From Cristatella mucedo (taxonomy: Eukaryota; Bryozoa; Phylactolaemata; Cristatellidae), in contig WPIO01000065.1 in assembly GCA_009760855.2 (NCBI GenBank), positions 1,278,501-1,342,500 of the forward strand: a DNA stretch of 64,000 nucleotides, in the 5' to 3' direction. Every line of letters starts with the position of its first letter. The stretch's first letter is position 1. Under the pieces are notes generated by a model. The model searched no databases, was not told the DNA's origin, and worked only from the letters and a program-made list of their open reading frames with translations. A program made the position numbers and the translations under genes. Positions 19,235-30,599 of this stretch are shown piece after piece.

Positions 19235-19330
19235 GCGAAGTCAGCTACGAGAGAGGTCAGCTACCGGCGAAGTCAGCTACGAGAGAGGTCAGCTACCGGC
19301 GAAGTCAGCTACGAGAGAGGTCAGCGACCG
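19235..19330. repeat. 32-bp minisatellite, three units
   Basis: Three head-to-tail units starting GCGAAGTCAGCTACGAGAGA, identical except one base in the third. Each unit contains two AGTCAGCTAC/GGTCAGCTAC half-repeats. Confidence 0.9.
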
Positions 19331-20410
19331 TTTATTCTCTTTAAAAGGAACTAAAGAATCCTTCCAGCGGCAAGGCTAGCGAACAGCTGCCGCGTCAAGG
19401 TCGCACACTGGATTCAATGCTTCGAGGTAGGTGTCCGGTCAGGCCGACTCTTGGCGGTAGCCGCCTGGGCGTGGGCTTAGAGGCTTAGCTAGCGGGGCAT
19501 TTCGTTCGGAGCCGCTTCTCAGAGAAACTCAAGTTTCAAGTTTGTCGCAGGGCTAGAAGCACCCGGAGGCTATAAGGAGCCCACGGTGCTTTAATTTCAG
19601 TATCAGAAGTTTTAATTTTTAAAATCCGGTTAAGGAATTTTCAGTTTTCTCGAAATTAATTATTTTGGAAAATTCTATGTAAGCAACGAAACAGTGATTA
19701 CCCTAGGAGTAATGACTGTTGCAAGTTATTCAAGGATGCTAGCGTTTGGCCAGATGTTTCCCATCAGCCCGATCGTTCCCGATTACTACAGCATGGTACA
19801 ATAGTCGTTACAACTGAGCTTACAAACTGAGTTACAACTGAGTTGCAACTGTTACAACTTTGGTTACAACTATTCGTTGAGCCTTCAGCTCTCCTCCGCC
19901 CACTAATGCCCGGAATACGTCACGGGTGGCCGCCATGATTCCAAGAATGTATTAGAAAGCTAAGTAGTTTAGCAAATACAATTTTTAAACATTTATTAAG
20001 TACATAGCGACTCGAAGGGCTCATCGGTCTTACGAGATTCAGGTTTTTTCTCCACAAGGAGCAACCGCTGTTTCGATAATGCTAGAATGGCTGCCAGAGC
20101 TGAGCGGCTTCGGTGTGCATGCGAAGTGTCGGTTTCCAAAAAGGCTTTTTTCAAGGGCTATCCTATTTCCAGAGTTTCTGAATAGGATCGTTATTTTCGG
20201 ACATGTTTCAAGAGGCAGAGCTGCCGGAGGCAGCGCGCCTCCGGAGCGAGCGTCGCGGCGTCGTTTTCTAAATAGGCGACGGATGTACGATCTCCTGTCT
20301 GACGCACTTGGTTTTGAGCGACTCGACTTAGCTCGAGTTAGCCGCCTGCAGTGGCAGATCCGAGGGCTCTGCACTGCTCGGATGACTTCTCGAATTTATT
20401 ACTTTTACTG
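19331..20410. other. Unrecognised DNA
   Basis: No gene or known repeat. A cluster of GTTACAACT/AGTTGCAACT words occurs at 19795-19875. Confidence 0.5.
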
Positions 20411-20789
20411 CAAATCCTCTGGATACCGTGGATTTAGTTCGTATGCTCCCAAAGCCTGGAACTCCCTCCCGACTTGTGTCAGAACATCCCCTGACTCGAC
20501 CACATTTAAAAAGAACTTAAAAGCACACCTATTTAGGACAGCATTTAGTGTCCCTGCGATTCGTCCTTGATGTGCTTATGCGTGCTGACACTGTGCATGC
20601 TGCCACTAACCACATTTGCATGCTGACCCTGCGCCTGTCACCCGTAACCATGTTATTCATTTTGTTTGTTTATCAAGCATGACAGTACTCACCATTCAAT
20701 TGCATTTCCCTTTGCAGCAAATGTAAAGCGCCTAGAGAGAGATTGAGTTCTCTGAGGGCACTTTATCAAGTGCATTATTATTATTATTA
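20411..20789 (+). mobile_element. LINE-A 3' fragment
   Basis: Last codons of the LINE ORF (GFSSYAPKAWNSLP, TCVRTSPDSTTFKKNLK), 3' UTR sub-repeats, stem-loop (20725-20765) and ATT tail. 5'-truncated. Confidence 0.9.
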
Positions 20790-21231
20790 CCTTACTTTAA
20801 TACGTACCTAGTGCGAAAATAAGTGTCGTAGAGGAGGCGTGGTTGGAGCTGCCTGAAGGCCGCTGCCCCCCCCCCGTTCTCTCTGCGGCCATTTAGGGAA
20901 GAAGCCAAGGTCGGCTGATTGCTCAGAAGGTTGCCTGCTGCAGGACTCCACACCGATGACCTGGGCGATGCAGCGTCAGTTAGCACTCAGTTAGCCCTAC
21001 GTTGCCCAGTTACCCAGTTAGCACTCAGTTAGCCTACGGCCCAGCGACAGCTCGTCCTGCTCTCTCGTCCTCGTGCTGAAGCAGCAGCCGCTCCGCGGCG
21101 GCCGCCCAGGGGCCGCCGAGCGAGCTCGAGCGCGGCTTCAGAGCAGCGTTTCGTTCGCTTTGTAAGGGCCGCCGCGATTCGTCGGCAGCCGGCGAGCGAC
21201 GCTTGATTGACAGCGATTGCCGGCACCGCCG

Positions 21232-21239
21232 GGTATAAA
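21232..21239 (+). promoter_or_regulatory. TATA box of candidate host gene
   Basis: GTATAAAA lies about 90 bases before the ATG at 21328 within the CpG island. Transcription would start near 21265. Confidence 0.4.
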
Positions 21240-21327
21240 AAAAAAAGCTGCCCCCCTCCCCCTGCACCTGCGTTCGGCGTGAGCCCGCCGCCTCGATCGC
21301 CCGCAACTGTCGATAGCTACCGCTCGA

Positions 21328-21645
21328 ATGTCGGAGAACGGCACTCTTCCGCTGCCGCTGCCACCGCGCGACGTCCGGCTCGGATGCACCTTACGCACCG
21401 CCTGCATCATCGAGAAAGATGCAGCGCTAGCCGAGGGTGGCCGCGGCGGCGTCGCCCTCCGTGGGCGTGCCGACTGGTCGGCGGTGGCCACGGCCGCGGC
21501 GGTTTTGCTCGCCGTAGTCGTTTTCGTCGCCGCTCTATCGACGATGGTGGTCTCGTACGTCGGCCTCGAGCATAAGCTGTGCGCACAGGAAGAGCGGCTG
21601 GCCGAACTGCTGCCTCTGCTCGGATTGGACAAACTGTTACACGAG
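21328..21645 (+). CDS. Candidate first exon of a single-pass type II membrane protein
   Basis: The ATG at 21328 opens a frame whose product has a 50-residue N-terminal cytoplasmic part without signal peptide, a strong membrane segment at residues 51-78 (rich in Ala/Val/Leu) and then a heptad-like Leu/Glu stem (about 79-106: EERLAELL, LDKLLHE). This layout, a short cytoplasmic tail then membrane then coiled stem, is that of transmembrane collagens, ectodysplasin-like ligands and scavenger receptors. A good splice donor, GAG|GTAGAA, follows codon 106 at 21645/21646; the frame beyond it runs into the C/G homopolymer and is probably intron. Downstream exons were not identified, so the family is open. 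Confidence 0.4.
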
Positions 21646-21686
21646 GTAGAATGGGCGCTGCGGCGGCTTGCGACCCGAGCCCGGTG

Positions 21687-21720
21687 CCCCCCCCCCCCCG
21701 GGGGGGGGGGGGGGGGGGGG
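21687..21720. repeat. C13 directly followed by G21
   Basis: Thirteen C (21687-21699) abut twenty-one G (21700-21720): a perfect hairpin and potential quadruplex/i-motif site. It may also be a sequencing or assembly artefact. Confidence 0.9.
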
Positions 21721-22495
21721 TCGTGCAGGCGCGAGAAAGAAGCCGGTGCTTCAATCGGCCCGCGCAGCGATCACTCTTCGAGGACGCCCTGCACGCTGCT
21801 CCTCCGAGAGACGACGCAGCCGGGTCTATGCGAGAAGGCGCAGCCGCGTAGCTGCGGCGTGGAATTTCCGGCTGCTGATTTCCCTTTTTTGCTTTCTTTT
21901 GCTTGATCTGCTTTCGTCTCTTCCCGTTCGGCCGAAGGCGCAGGTCGAACCCGCCGATGTCGGGCCGCCGATAGGCGCTGCACGGCAAGCGGATTCCCGA
22001 TCGCCGTCGGAAGCACGTCGTCGCACCGGTAGGCGGCGCTGGCTGCTGCAGCTGCTGCTGGCTTTCCTTGAGGCGAGCTCGCGTTCGCATCGGCGGCAGC
22101 GGCAGCTGCAGCAGCTGGCGGGCGGCGAAGTGGCGGCGTGGTTGCCCGGGCTAAAGCGGAAGGCGGACCACCGTTCAGCGCCCTGTTTGGAGCTGCTTTC
22201 GTGCGTGCGTGCGTGCGTGCGTGCGAGCTGCCGGCGGGAGCGGCCGAGCTCAGCTTCTCGACTGCAGCGCCGCTGGTGGCGGTCGTGAGAGTGCGGCAGC
22301 TTTCCCTTTTCTCTCCTTTTTTTGTTGTTATAGCCCCGCTGCAGCTTTTCCTTTTTATTCTTTCAGCACGAAGCGCCTCGAGCGGGAGCCTGGAAGCGGT
22401 GGCTGCACAGGTGCGTGCTTTATCAGGTTCTCGCTGCCAAGCTGAGGCGATGGATTGGCACGACCTACGTCGTCGGTCCTCGCGTGCCAGTTGAC

Positions 22496-23151
22496 CTATC
22501 GCCGACTCCGATCTTTTGTATGTTCTTCAAGCTTGCACTTGTTAGTCAGTTCTAGCTAGTTTAAAAGACTTTTTAGAGGCTCAGCAATAATCGGCACCTA
22601 GACTGTGTAGCAAAAAGCAATCGGCGATGTGCCCTCACTGTGCAATCAGCATGCTGTCAGCAGCCTTGTGCAAGTGCCGCGTTGAAGCTACCGGGGCAGG
22701 GGGCCCTTGGCTAGCGCGAGACAGTTGCCTAGGGCTATGCAGATATAATTCAAGTGCCACGCCCATGTACATCCATCTGCCCGACTTTCTAAATACCGCC
22801 ACGTGTGACAATCTTTCCAGGTGGCTGGCCAGTATTCGGCCCATCTGGAGCCACTGTCTCCCGATCGTAGTCGTACGCTGAATGCATCCAACCGCGACGG
22901 TGAGTTAAATGGCCACCTCATTTCAGCGGGTACGTCTGGACCTTCAATAGTGCCCATTCAATTGTGCATGGCTTTTCTGCTGCTCTAGCTTTGCTGTGCA
23001 TCTCAGCATGTTCTGCAGCCGGCACCATTCTTGGTGTGATGAATTAGTCACTGCGAGTGCCTCGCCTCGAGCGTGTGCACAAGGTAAGGAGTGGCAAGCT
23101 GTACGTTCAGGTAAAAATGCAGATGGTGAAATCCCACCGTGCGGCAATCGC
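22496..23151. other. Unrecognised DNA
   Basis: No supported gene or repeat. Confidence 0.5.
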
Positions 23152-23818
23152 GATAATAAGAATAATAAAAGTAAGAATACAAATAATGTTAAGATATTTG
23201 TGTAGCGCCATAAGGGAAAGAGCTAAATATAATATAATTCATTTGTATAGCGTCCCAAGAGAACTTAATCTCTATTCAGGCGCTTCACATATGCCTCGGG
23301 GCTCGAGCCCACGACCTCAGTCAGACCTTGGTCGGGGCGAGCACCTTAACCGCTGGACGAAACAATCTCTTTCACACACTTTACATGCACTGTAAAGTGA
23401 GCATGTCAATTGGTTAGTGATAGTAGCCACGGTGTCAGCAAGCGTAATCACGCAAATGGCAATTCACATGCAGCAAGCAAATCCTATGAAGAATAGGTGC
23501 GTTTTAGCTTCTTTTTAAATTTGGTCAGGTTAAGGAGTGTGGCGACTTCAATCGGGAGTGAGCTCCCGGGTTTAAGAGAATACGAGCTAAAGGAAGGGTC
23601 CCCAAAGGATTAAGGTTGGCTTGAGCCAGATTGGGGAGTAGTTCCGATAGGCAAGTGAAGCAAGAGATTTTAAGGACCTAAGAGTGAGTGCCAAAAACTT
23701 GAAGTCGATACGCTGCCGTATGGAGTGCAGTTCGGTGAGAAGTGATGTGTCACGTTGCGACTGCAAAGTTCACGACAGACTAGCCTAGCTGCAGGAGTTT
23801 GCACCAAATTGAAGCCCT
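23152..23818 (-). mobile_element. LINE-A copy interrupted by SINE-1
   Basis: The diverged minus-strand copy starts with an AATAATAAA tail (23152-23185) and the outer half of the stem-loop (to 23225), then is interrupted by a SINE (23226-23362). It resumes with CAATCTCTTTC and runs to the coding region for the VQNSAARLV block. Many indels; old copy. Confidence 0.8.
23226..23362 (-). mobile_element. SINE-1 copy inserted in LINE-A tail
   Basis: Well preserved. On the reverse strand: A-box region (about 23340-23355), B-box core GGGCTCGAGCCC (23299-23311), then TATGTGAAGCGCCTGAATAG, AAGTTCTCTTGGGACGCTA and an AT-rich end. Confidence 0.85.
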
Positions 23819-24246
23819 TATGGTAAAGGCTCGAATTGTTTTTATCATAATGAGCAGCAGAGACCTTTATTTTTTCACAAATCGTAGAGTGACAGCCTAC
23901 TTATCAGAGTTTGGTTAATCAAGGCTTCTCCGAGAAGCAATATAATCTAATTTAAGAAAAAAAAATGTTAGGGTGTATAAAAAGACCCCAAACAAACAAA
24001 CAAGTACCATAAGAGTACGGCCAAAAATGAAATGCTTTTCAGGGAGCAGAAGGAGTTTACAAATTTAGTCACTTACTAAGGCCAGTCGCTATCAATAGGT
24101 TCCATTGATTTCAAATGTCAAAACAGGAAAACCATCGAACACTATATTTTGAGCACAGTTCCCCTGTATTTGCTCTTAGGAAGATTGGTATAGTGCCTTG
24201 CATACTTTGAAGTATTCCGTTTGAACTTTGAGGGATTCTACTTATC
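23819..24246. other. AT-rich unrecognised DNA
   Basis: No gene or repeat recognised. Confidence 0.5.
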
Positions 24247-24395
24247 ATAATAATAAAAATAATCACGATAATAATAGGTCATTTGTATAGCACCCTCAGA
24301 GAACTAAATCTCTATGCAAGCGCTTTAAACTTGCTGCAAAAAAATCAAGAGCCAACGGTTAGTGACATGCACCGTGGGCTGGTGCAGGTGAGGGA
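24247..24395 (-). mobile_element. LINE-A tail fragment
   Basis: AATAATAA tail, stem-loop (GCACCCTCAGAGAACTAAATC) and a short piece of 3' UTR; ends where the next copy begins. Confidence 0.75.
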
Positions 24396-24975
24396 GTAAT
24401 AATAATAATAATACTAAGAACGCACTTGATGAAGTGCCCTCAGAGAACTCGACCTCTTTCTAAGCGCTTTAGGCTAAGAGATCTGTAGGCCAGTTATTGG
24501 GTATCGAAGTCGATTTGTTGCTTGACAGTGAACCAGTGAAGATCGGAAGAGTGTGCTGTTGATAACACATCAGATGATTGCCGAATTATTCACCACTACA
24601 CGTGATTAAGGGCATAAGCCAGGGTTACTGAATAAAGGCAATCAAAGTAATCAAGAGGAGATGCCACAAACGTGTAAACTAATTAAGCTGTCGTACTCTT
24701 ATCTAAGCAGGCCCTGATTTTAGCAGTGTTCGTTAGCTGAAAATATGATCATTTGACAGCCCAATGAATGTGCTCATCCAATGGCTAGTTGCTTTGGAGT
24801 AATGTACCTAGATTACGGACCGACGTCACCGGACTGATGCTAGATGACCCAATCCTGATGGTGAGGTCTTCCAACTTCCGGGTGGTTCGCTACGTTTGCC
24901 CATAAGTAGGTTGGTCTTATCGGTGCTAAGCTTCAGGAAGCCAATCAGGTGGCCATCCGTGTTTTGTTAACTAAC
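24396..24975 (-). mobile_element. LINE-A copy, internally deleted and old
   Basis: Tail (24397-24412), stem-loop (24430-24475), then a jump into coding sequence (GTCGATTTGTTGCTTGAC). It continues through the RT C-terminal region to the codons after the active site (CCCATAAGTAGGTTGGTC). The 3' UTR is largely missing. Heavily mutated. Confidence 0.7.
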
Positions 24976-25096
24976 GTATGCTACAAGGGAATTACGTGCT
25001 GCTTAGAAAGATTCAAAGATGAGTAGAGCTGGGCGTATACGGCGTAGAAATGGAGGCCCAGGTCAAGAAATCAGCTTCACTTTCCTAGCGTCACTG

Positions 25097-25265
25097 AGCC
25101 TTAGCCCCGGGTTAAGGTGCTCGCACTAAACGACCTCGGTTTTGGATTAGAGTCCTGCAGCAGGCGATTCTTTATTGCCTACTGCAAACCGTGGTGATGG
25201 CCGTTCCAAGGCTCTTCTGCTGCTTTATAATGAGGCTGTTAGATCAGCTGACCTTTACTTTAACG
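25097..25265 (+). mobile_element. SINE-2 copy 1 (second tRNA-derived family)
   Basis: The head TTAGCCCCGGGTTAAGGTGC matches a tRNA A-box, with a degraded B-box near 25145. The body ends with the family's tail TCTTCTGCTGCTTTATAATG and GATCAGCTGACCTTTACTTT. Shares head, body and tail with 28897-29068 and 44488-44676. Confidence 0.7.
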
Positions 25266-28200
25266 TTTAGCCCTGTGTAGCAGGGAATGGTCGTGAACTC
25301 GTTATTCTCAAGGCTAGAACGCAAGGGGGTGGGGTCACTTACAACACTGTCAGACCGAGTGGAGCGATTTCGGGTACGATTTAACAACATACGTCTGCAG
25401 CCTATCTGCACGCTGTTTCAGACGTCCTGGGCCTCCACTGACACTTCTGCTTCTCACTGGGGCGGCAATGCACTTGCACTTGCAGCGTCCCCAAGGTGTA
25501 TTGACGCTCAACGCTCTGCCTTCTTTGCCTGCTGTCTGCGTCATGCGGCGATGCGCTTGCAAAGTGTAGGCCTACCTGTATGTACGTGACCGAAAAAACT
25601 TCAGCTGCTGCATGCATAAGGTGCCAGATATCGTCGAAGTTCCAATTAACGCGGCTGCAGTTTCTATGGGCTGCAGCTAAAGCCGCGGGCGTCTGTACGT
25701 TAGTTCGAGGCTTCTCTCTTCTTGATAGGTCTGGGTTATCTGGAGTGGGAGCAGATACAGCACACGGGTTTAATCAATGGACGGCCGACCAATTCTTACC
25801 AGCTTTCGCTGTTGCAGCAAAAGTGGCTGCTCGTAAATGAAAGCGGCCTCTACTACGTCTACTCTCAGGTCACATTTTGGGGCCAGCGCTTGAATCTGTG
25901 AGTACCTGTTTACTACGCTCTTGTGATGCACCGGTGCAATGAACGCTGCAGCTGCTATCGACCCAGTTGTTTTTATTCATGCCCCGCTAAAAACCAATCA
26001 GTGATGTTCAATTCCTTAGGGTATGAAAAACCAGTGTTATAATTTTTACGGCGTACTTTAATTGACGCAAGGCTGCATCATAGTTTAGTTTAGTTTAAAA
26101 GACTATATTTAAGAGTTAGATCGGGTTTAGAGACTTTGTGTTCGTATTGAAATGTCAGGGGTTGCAAAGTACTACTGCAAGCAAATAGGGTGATCTGGAA
26201 ACAAACTGTAATTGCTAGAACAGCAGCTTGTCTGAATAACGAGCTTTAAATGTGCAGTGAAGTTTTAACGGCCTCTGTTAATAATAAAAGTCTGGAAAAT
26301 TCTGAGAAAAAGGACCAAAACTCACATATTTGCATAGGCTACGTTCAACAGACAAACGATAGAAATATGATCTACAGTTTAGACGACTTCACAGGAAGAA
26401 ACACAATTATTAGGCCAACCAAGTCTAAAGATGCGACAACACTATAGACTTTCCTGCCTACCAAAACCTACTTTCCTACTAGTCAGTGCGTTTACAGTAG
26501 CGATTCGGGAAACTTTGATGGCCGACTTAGTTCCACACTTGACCTCTGCTCTAGTGCGGGTGGATGAAAGTGAGTTTCGCCGGGAAACCCCCAAGCCAAC
26601 ACCTGCAGAAACTGAGTTCGCCGCTACTGCTATCATTGCAGACGAGTAGGAGAAGAATTAAAAGAAAAGGAAGATAAGCGTATGCAAACAGTTTTTTCGG
26701 GAAAATGCTTATTGCTGCGTAATATACGTCGTTACCTGGTTTGTTGGTAAATTTCATAAACAGAAACACTGCGTCTTCTGTTTAGAAAAGGGTCGGGCTG
26801 TGGCTGTAAAACATAAGCATCCCATGTTCAGGGACTTGCCCAGAACGCCTCAAGATTACTCTAGCCTACGAATGTCGGCCTTTGCTGTTTAGCGAGCCGG
26901 GTGTACGTGAGGAGCCCCTGTGTTTTGATCGGTCGGCTGGTCGTACCAGTAGCCAAAAAGTAGAAGCAGCGTCTAATTCATGACAGCCGGCCAATTTGGC
27001 TCCTCCCTTAAGATGTGGTGACGTAGTACCCCAAACTAGTGGGAAATCTCACGAATTTGCCTCTAATTTAGTAAGGAAGTCGATAGTGTAAATGCAGCTT
27101 CATTCAGAAGTGAACCAGAAGCAGCATATCTACAAAGAACAAATTTTCCGATCTCTGCATCGCGTGGAACTTGTGTCCTAACTGGTTGAACCTTGATACA
27201 TTGAAGTCCATAATTGCACCTTTTTAGGTGCATACTTGTAACTTTTAAACAGCTTTATTACATAGCGTGGTGCATTGCCAATTCATTAACTTGGCCAATA
27301 CGTCACGGATCACCTCGGACTTTGAATTGTTAGGTCAGCAATGCTTGTGTATCACTGCAATAGTATATTTCTGATTTAGGTTAGTTAAGTACTGCTATAT
27401 GTGTCTATAATTGCAGATAGTAAAGCTATGAATTTTAAGGATATGTATTGCATTATTTATCAAACCAAAATAAAAAAACCGTTGCAACGATGTGCAGGCA
27501 GAGCTGAAAGAACTCAAATTTTTTATCGATCCGTGATATATTGGCTCAATTTAAGATGTATAAAAGAGACCAAGCTATACATTAAGTGAAGCTGTGTACA
27601 AGTCACTAGCATGGTCCTCAATAAGCTGCAAACATGTACCTCGATGTACCAAGATTACAGAAAATTGTGATGCAAGCTTCGCATGATGCTGAGATCTGTA
27701 ATTTTGCTATTTGCTGATTTGTGGCTCCCGGCTTACTTACCATTAAGATATCGTATGCGTTATCACCTTTCCTTTAAGTGGGAATCGTTAGAACATCGGG
27801 TTCTATTTCCAATACGTCAGGTCTTCTGAAAGTTACCCTCAACGAATACATATTCGACTGTTGGACGAATTGCATGCACTATTTCGCTGACGTTTACGCA
27901 CACGAGCTGCACCGAGCTCCACTTCCGACCGTCGTTCCGATGCTCGGTGGGTACTTGGAGGGCATCGATCGAGTCGGGCATCGATCGATTGGGCGTCGAT
28001 CGACATTGATAGGACACGAGTCCGCCCGCTTGATCGACTTGACAGGGCGAGTCATCGCTCGATGCGGTGCCGTGAAAATGCCTCGAAAAAAGACGCAATG
28101 CGTCGCTCGACACGACATGCTCTACCCTCAAAGCTGGACGCTGTCGCTCGAAGCGACTTTTCTTTGGAAAGAATATGGCTTTACTAGGCAGGCAGCTTTA

Positions 28201-28896
28201 AGAAGGCCACTTGCTCAATGCCGGCCCTCTATCACTGCGTCCGCCAAGTCTCAGTTGTCTCGCCTTGGTAGTGAATGAAACAAGTGTACGCTAGTCTCCA
28301 GTACCACCTGGGGATACCATAAGTGTGTTGGCGCGTTCGTTCGTTAATGGATATTAAAAACACACAGTCAGGGTGTGATTATTTATTCCACCGCCGATAT
28401 AGAGACAGACAGACAAATATAGAGAAGAGAGGTCCGATCCGGCCGAACGGCAGGCAGATAAGGGTGCATCCACTTAGCCCAATCGGCAGGAGGGAAGTTT
28501 CCTATGTCTGCCACAACAAGACTGATGTGGGATTCGGGTATGTCTGACCTCGGGGGGATTGGCCTCACAACTGGCAAGCGATTGGGTAGCCAGCGGTTGC
28601 TACAAGTGCTCCTCTATCTGCTGGATTGTCATCTCGGTATGTCTGGAAGACTCGTGCACGACCACGAGAATAGTTGTTCATAGAAATCTAGACTTTTGCG
28701 ATAAGGGGGCAGCGATAATAGCTTTTTTAATACTTTACCTGCTGCTAAGTCTTTCGAGTTAATGCGACGGTGACGTAAATCTAGTAGTTGGTGGCCAAGT
28801 ATCTGTGTCGTAGATTCAGAACCACGGATCTTGGCTGTGGGCTGGGAACAGGAAGCAGTGTTGATTGATATAGCCATCAGAAAATTTATTTTATGT
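25266..28896. other. Mostly unrecognised DNA, AT-rich in 26.0-27.7 kb
   Basis: No supported gene. Open frames at 26250-26447, 26431-26649 and 27778-28278 have no recognisable domain or splice context. A cluster of ATCGATCGA words lies at 27960-28003. Confidence 0.5.
27960..28003. repeat. Three spaced GGGC(A/G)TCGATCGA motifs
   Basis: Motif copies at 27960-27972, 27976-27988 and 27991-28003, spaced 16 and 15 bases. Each contains the palindrome TCGATCGA. Confidence 0.7.
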
Positions 28897-29068
28897 ACCT
28901 GGATCTTAGCCCATGGGTAAGGTGCTCGCTTTTCACGGCTAAGGCAGTGGGTTCGAGCTCTGCAGAGGACGATTCTGTAATGTCCACTGCGAGCGTTGGT
29001 GGAGCCGTTACGGCACTTCTGCTGCTATGCAAATAAGGCTTTTGAATAAGCTAACATTTAACTTTATA
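28897..29068 (+). mobile_element. SINE-2 copy 2
   Basis: Best preserved head: TTAGCCCATGGGTAAGGTGC (A-box) and GGGTTCGAGCTC (B-box, 28949-28960). The tail CTTCTGCTGCTATGCAAATA, AATAAGCTAACATTTAACTT matches the other two copies. Confidence 0.75.
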
Positions 29069-29280
29069 TCTTGATGGACAAAGATACCCTTTCGGACTCG
29101 GGACACGGTGGTAGCCTGTCGCTTATCTTCGAAAATGCCGTCCCCTTACCACGTGTTTGCGATTTCCCTATTATGTCCTTGTGAATGAATGAAAGTATTG
29201 AAAGCATGCATACATCCTAGGTACGTATAGGTATTTGCCTGTATATACGCTGCTACATCCATAGTGGTCCATCTGTGCAT

Positions 29281-29945
29281 TAGTCGCATCCCGTCTCGAC
29301 TTCGTCTACCGGCCTGTGCAATCGGGCGCTTACAGTTTGTGCAAAACTCTGCAGCTAGGCTTGTCTGCTGTGAATATCGCACCTGCCACATTACAGCACT
29401 TCTCTCCGACCTGCACTAGCTCCCATCGCATCGACTTCAAGGTTCTGTCACTTACTTTTAGGTCTCTTTATTCTCTGGCTCCAGCCTATCTTGCATAACT
29501 ACTCCCACAGCAGGCTAAACATCGTACCACGCGCTTTTTGGAATCTAATCATTTGCCTATACCTCGTACGAACCTCAAGTCGTTTGGAGACCGTGCCTTT
29601 AGCTCGTGTGCCCCCAAAGCCTGGAGCTCACTCCCGACTGACGTCATGACATCCCCTAACTTGACATTTAAAAAGAAGATAAAACGCACCTGTTTATCAC
29701 AGCGTTTAGTGGGCCCAGTGATTCATCCTTTCTTATGCTTATGCATGCTGACACTGTGCGTGCTACCACTTACCATATTTCACATGCTGACACTGTGTAT
29801 GTCACCTCTAACCATTTTATGCTTGTTGACATCTTGCATACTACCTACCACTAACTATTTGACCATGCTTCTTTACAGCATATGTGAATTCCTAGAAAGA
29901 GATTAAGTTATCCAAGGAAGCTTTTTTACAAATGTATTACTATTG
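29281..29945 (+). mobile_element. LINE-A copy, 5'-truncated
   Basis: Runs from CATCCCGTCTCGACTTCG through AARLVC, CHIT, HRIDFKVLSLTFRSL, NLKSFGDRAFSS to the 3' UTR sub-repeats, stem-loop (29875-29925) and a decayed tail. It contains a small internal deletion around the HWLPVKQ block and stop codons. Confidence 0.85.
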
Positions 29946-30044
29946 CTTATGTTATTATTACTGTTATATACACTCTGTGTATATATATGCCTATATATAG
30001 GCATGTACAACGTATTAATAAATAAATATATGTGCAGATATAGG

Positions 30045-30047
30045 TTG

Positions 30048-30111
<64 letters not shown>

Positions 30112-30118
30112 TATGTAC

Positions 30119-30167
<49 letters not shown>

Positions 30168-30259
30168 CGTGTGTGTCTATACCTGTACATAGTTGTACGT
30201 ACATTACAAATACACGCGCACATACATACATATACATACGCACGCGTGCACACACACAC

Positions 30260-30295
<36 letters not shown>

Positions 30296-30344
30296 GTGTC
30301 AACAACCGAAGCTGCAGCCCTGAGCTCTGTCAGTCCTCTCGTTT

Positions 30345-30440
<96 letters not shown>

Positions 30441-30468
30441 TCATACATACATATACATACGCACGCGT

Positions 30469-30512
<44 letters not shown>

Positions 30513-30515
30513 GCG

Positions 30516-30560
<45 letters not shown>
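30045..30560. repeat. Compound microsatellite with dispersed repeat Y, copy 2
   Basis: (TG)n at 30059-30172, (CA)n at 30248-30292, then the repeat-Y flank (ACCGAAGCTGCAGCCCTGAG, 30304-30345) followed by (CT)n 30347-30436, then (CA)n and (CGCA)n to 30557. The word CATACATACATATACATACG flanks the (CT)n block on both sides. All ORFs here are repeat artefacts. Confidence 0.9.
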
Positions 30561-30568
<8 letters not shown>

Positions 30569-30599
30569 GTATATATATTGCCACGTGTATCACATTCAT

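Larger units (their letters stand above)
20980..22495 (+). other. CpG-rich island
   Basis: Dense CpG over about 1.5 kb with overlapping open frames on both strands, as expected of a promoter/first-exon island rather than of several genes. Contains the candidate exon at 21328-21645, a C13G21 tract and (GTGC)n at 22197-22226. Confidence 0.55.

Noticed and set aside
19235-19330. CRISPR-like array
   Set aside because: Three directly adjacent 32-bp units without spacers, in an animal-type genome; a minisatellite.
21407-22090. 227-codon minus-strand protein
   Set aside because: Arg/Ala/Pro-rich shadow frame of a CpG island running through the C/G homopolymer; no domain.
27778-28278. 166-codon plus-strand gene
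   Set aside because: No recognisable domain, no splice or promoter context, and low-complexity TCGATCGA repeats inside.
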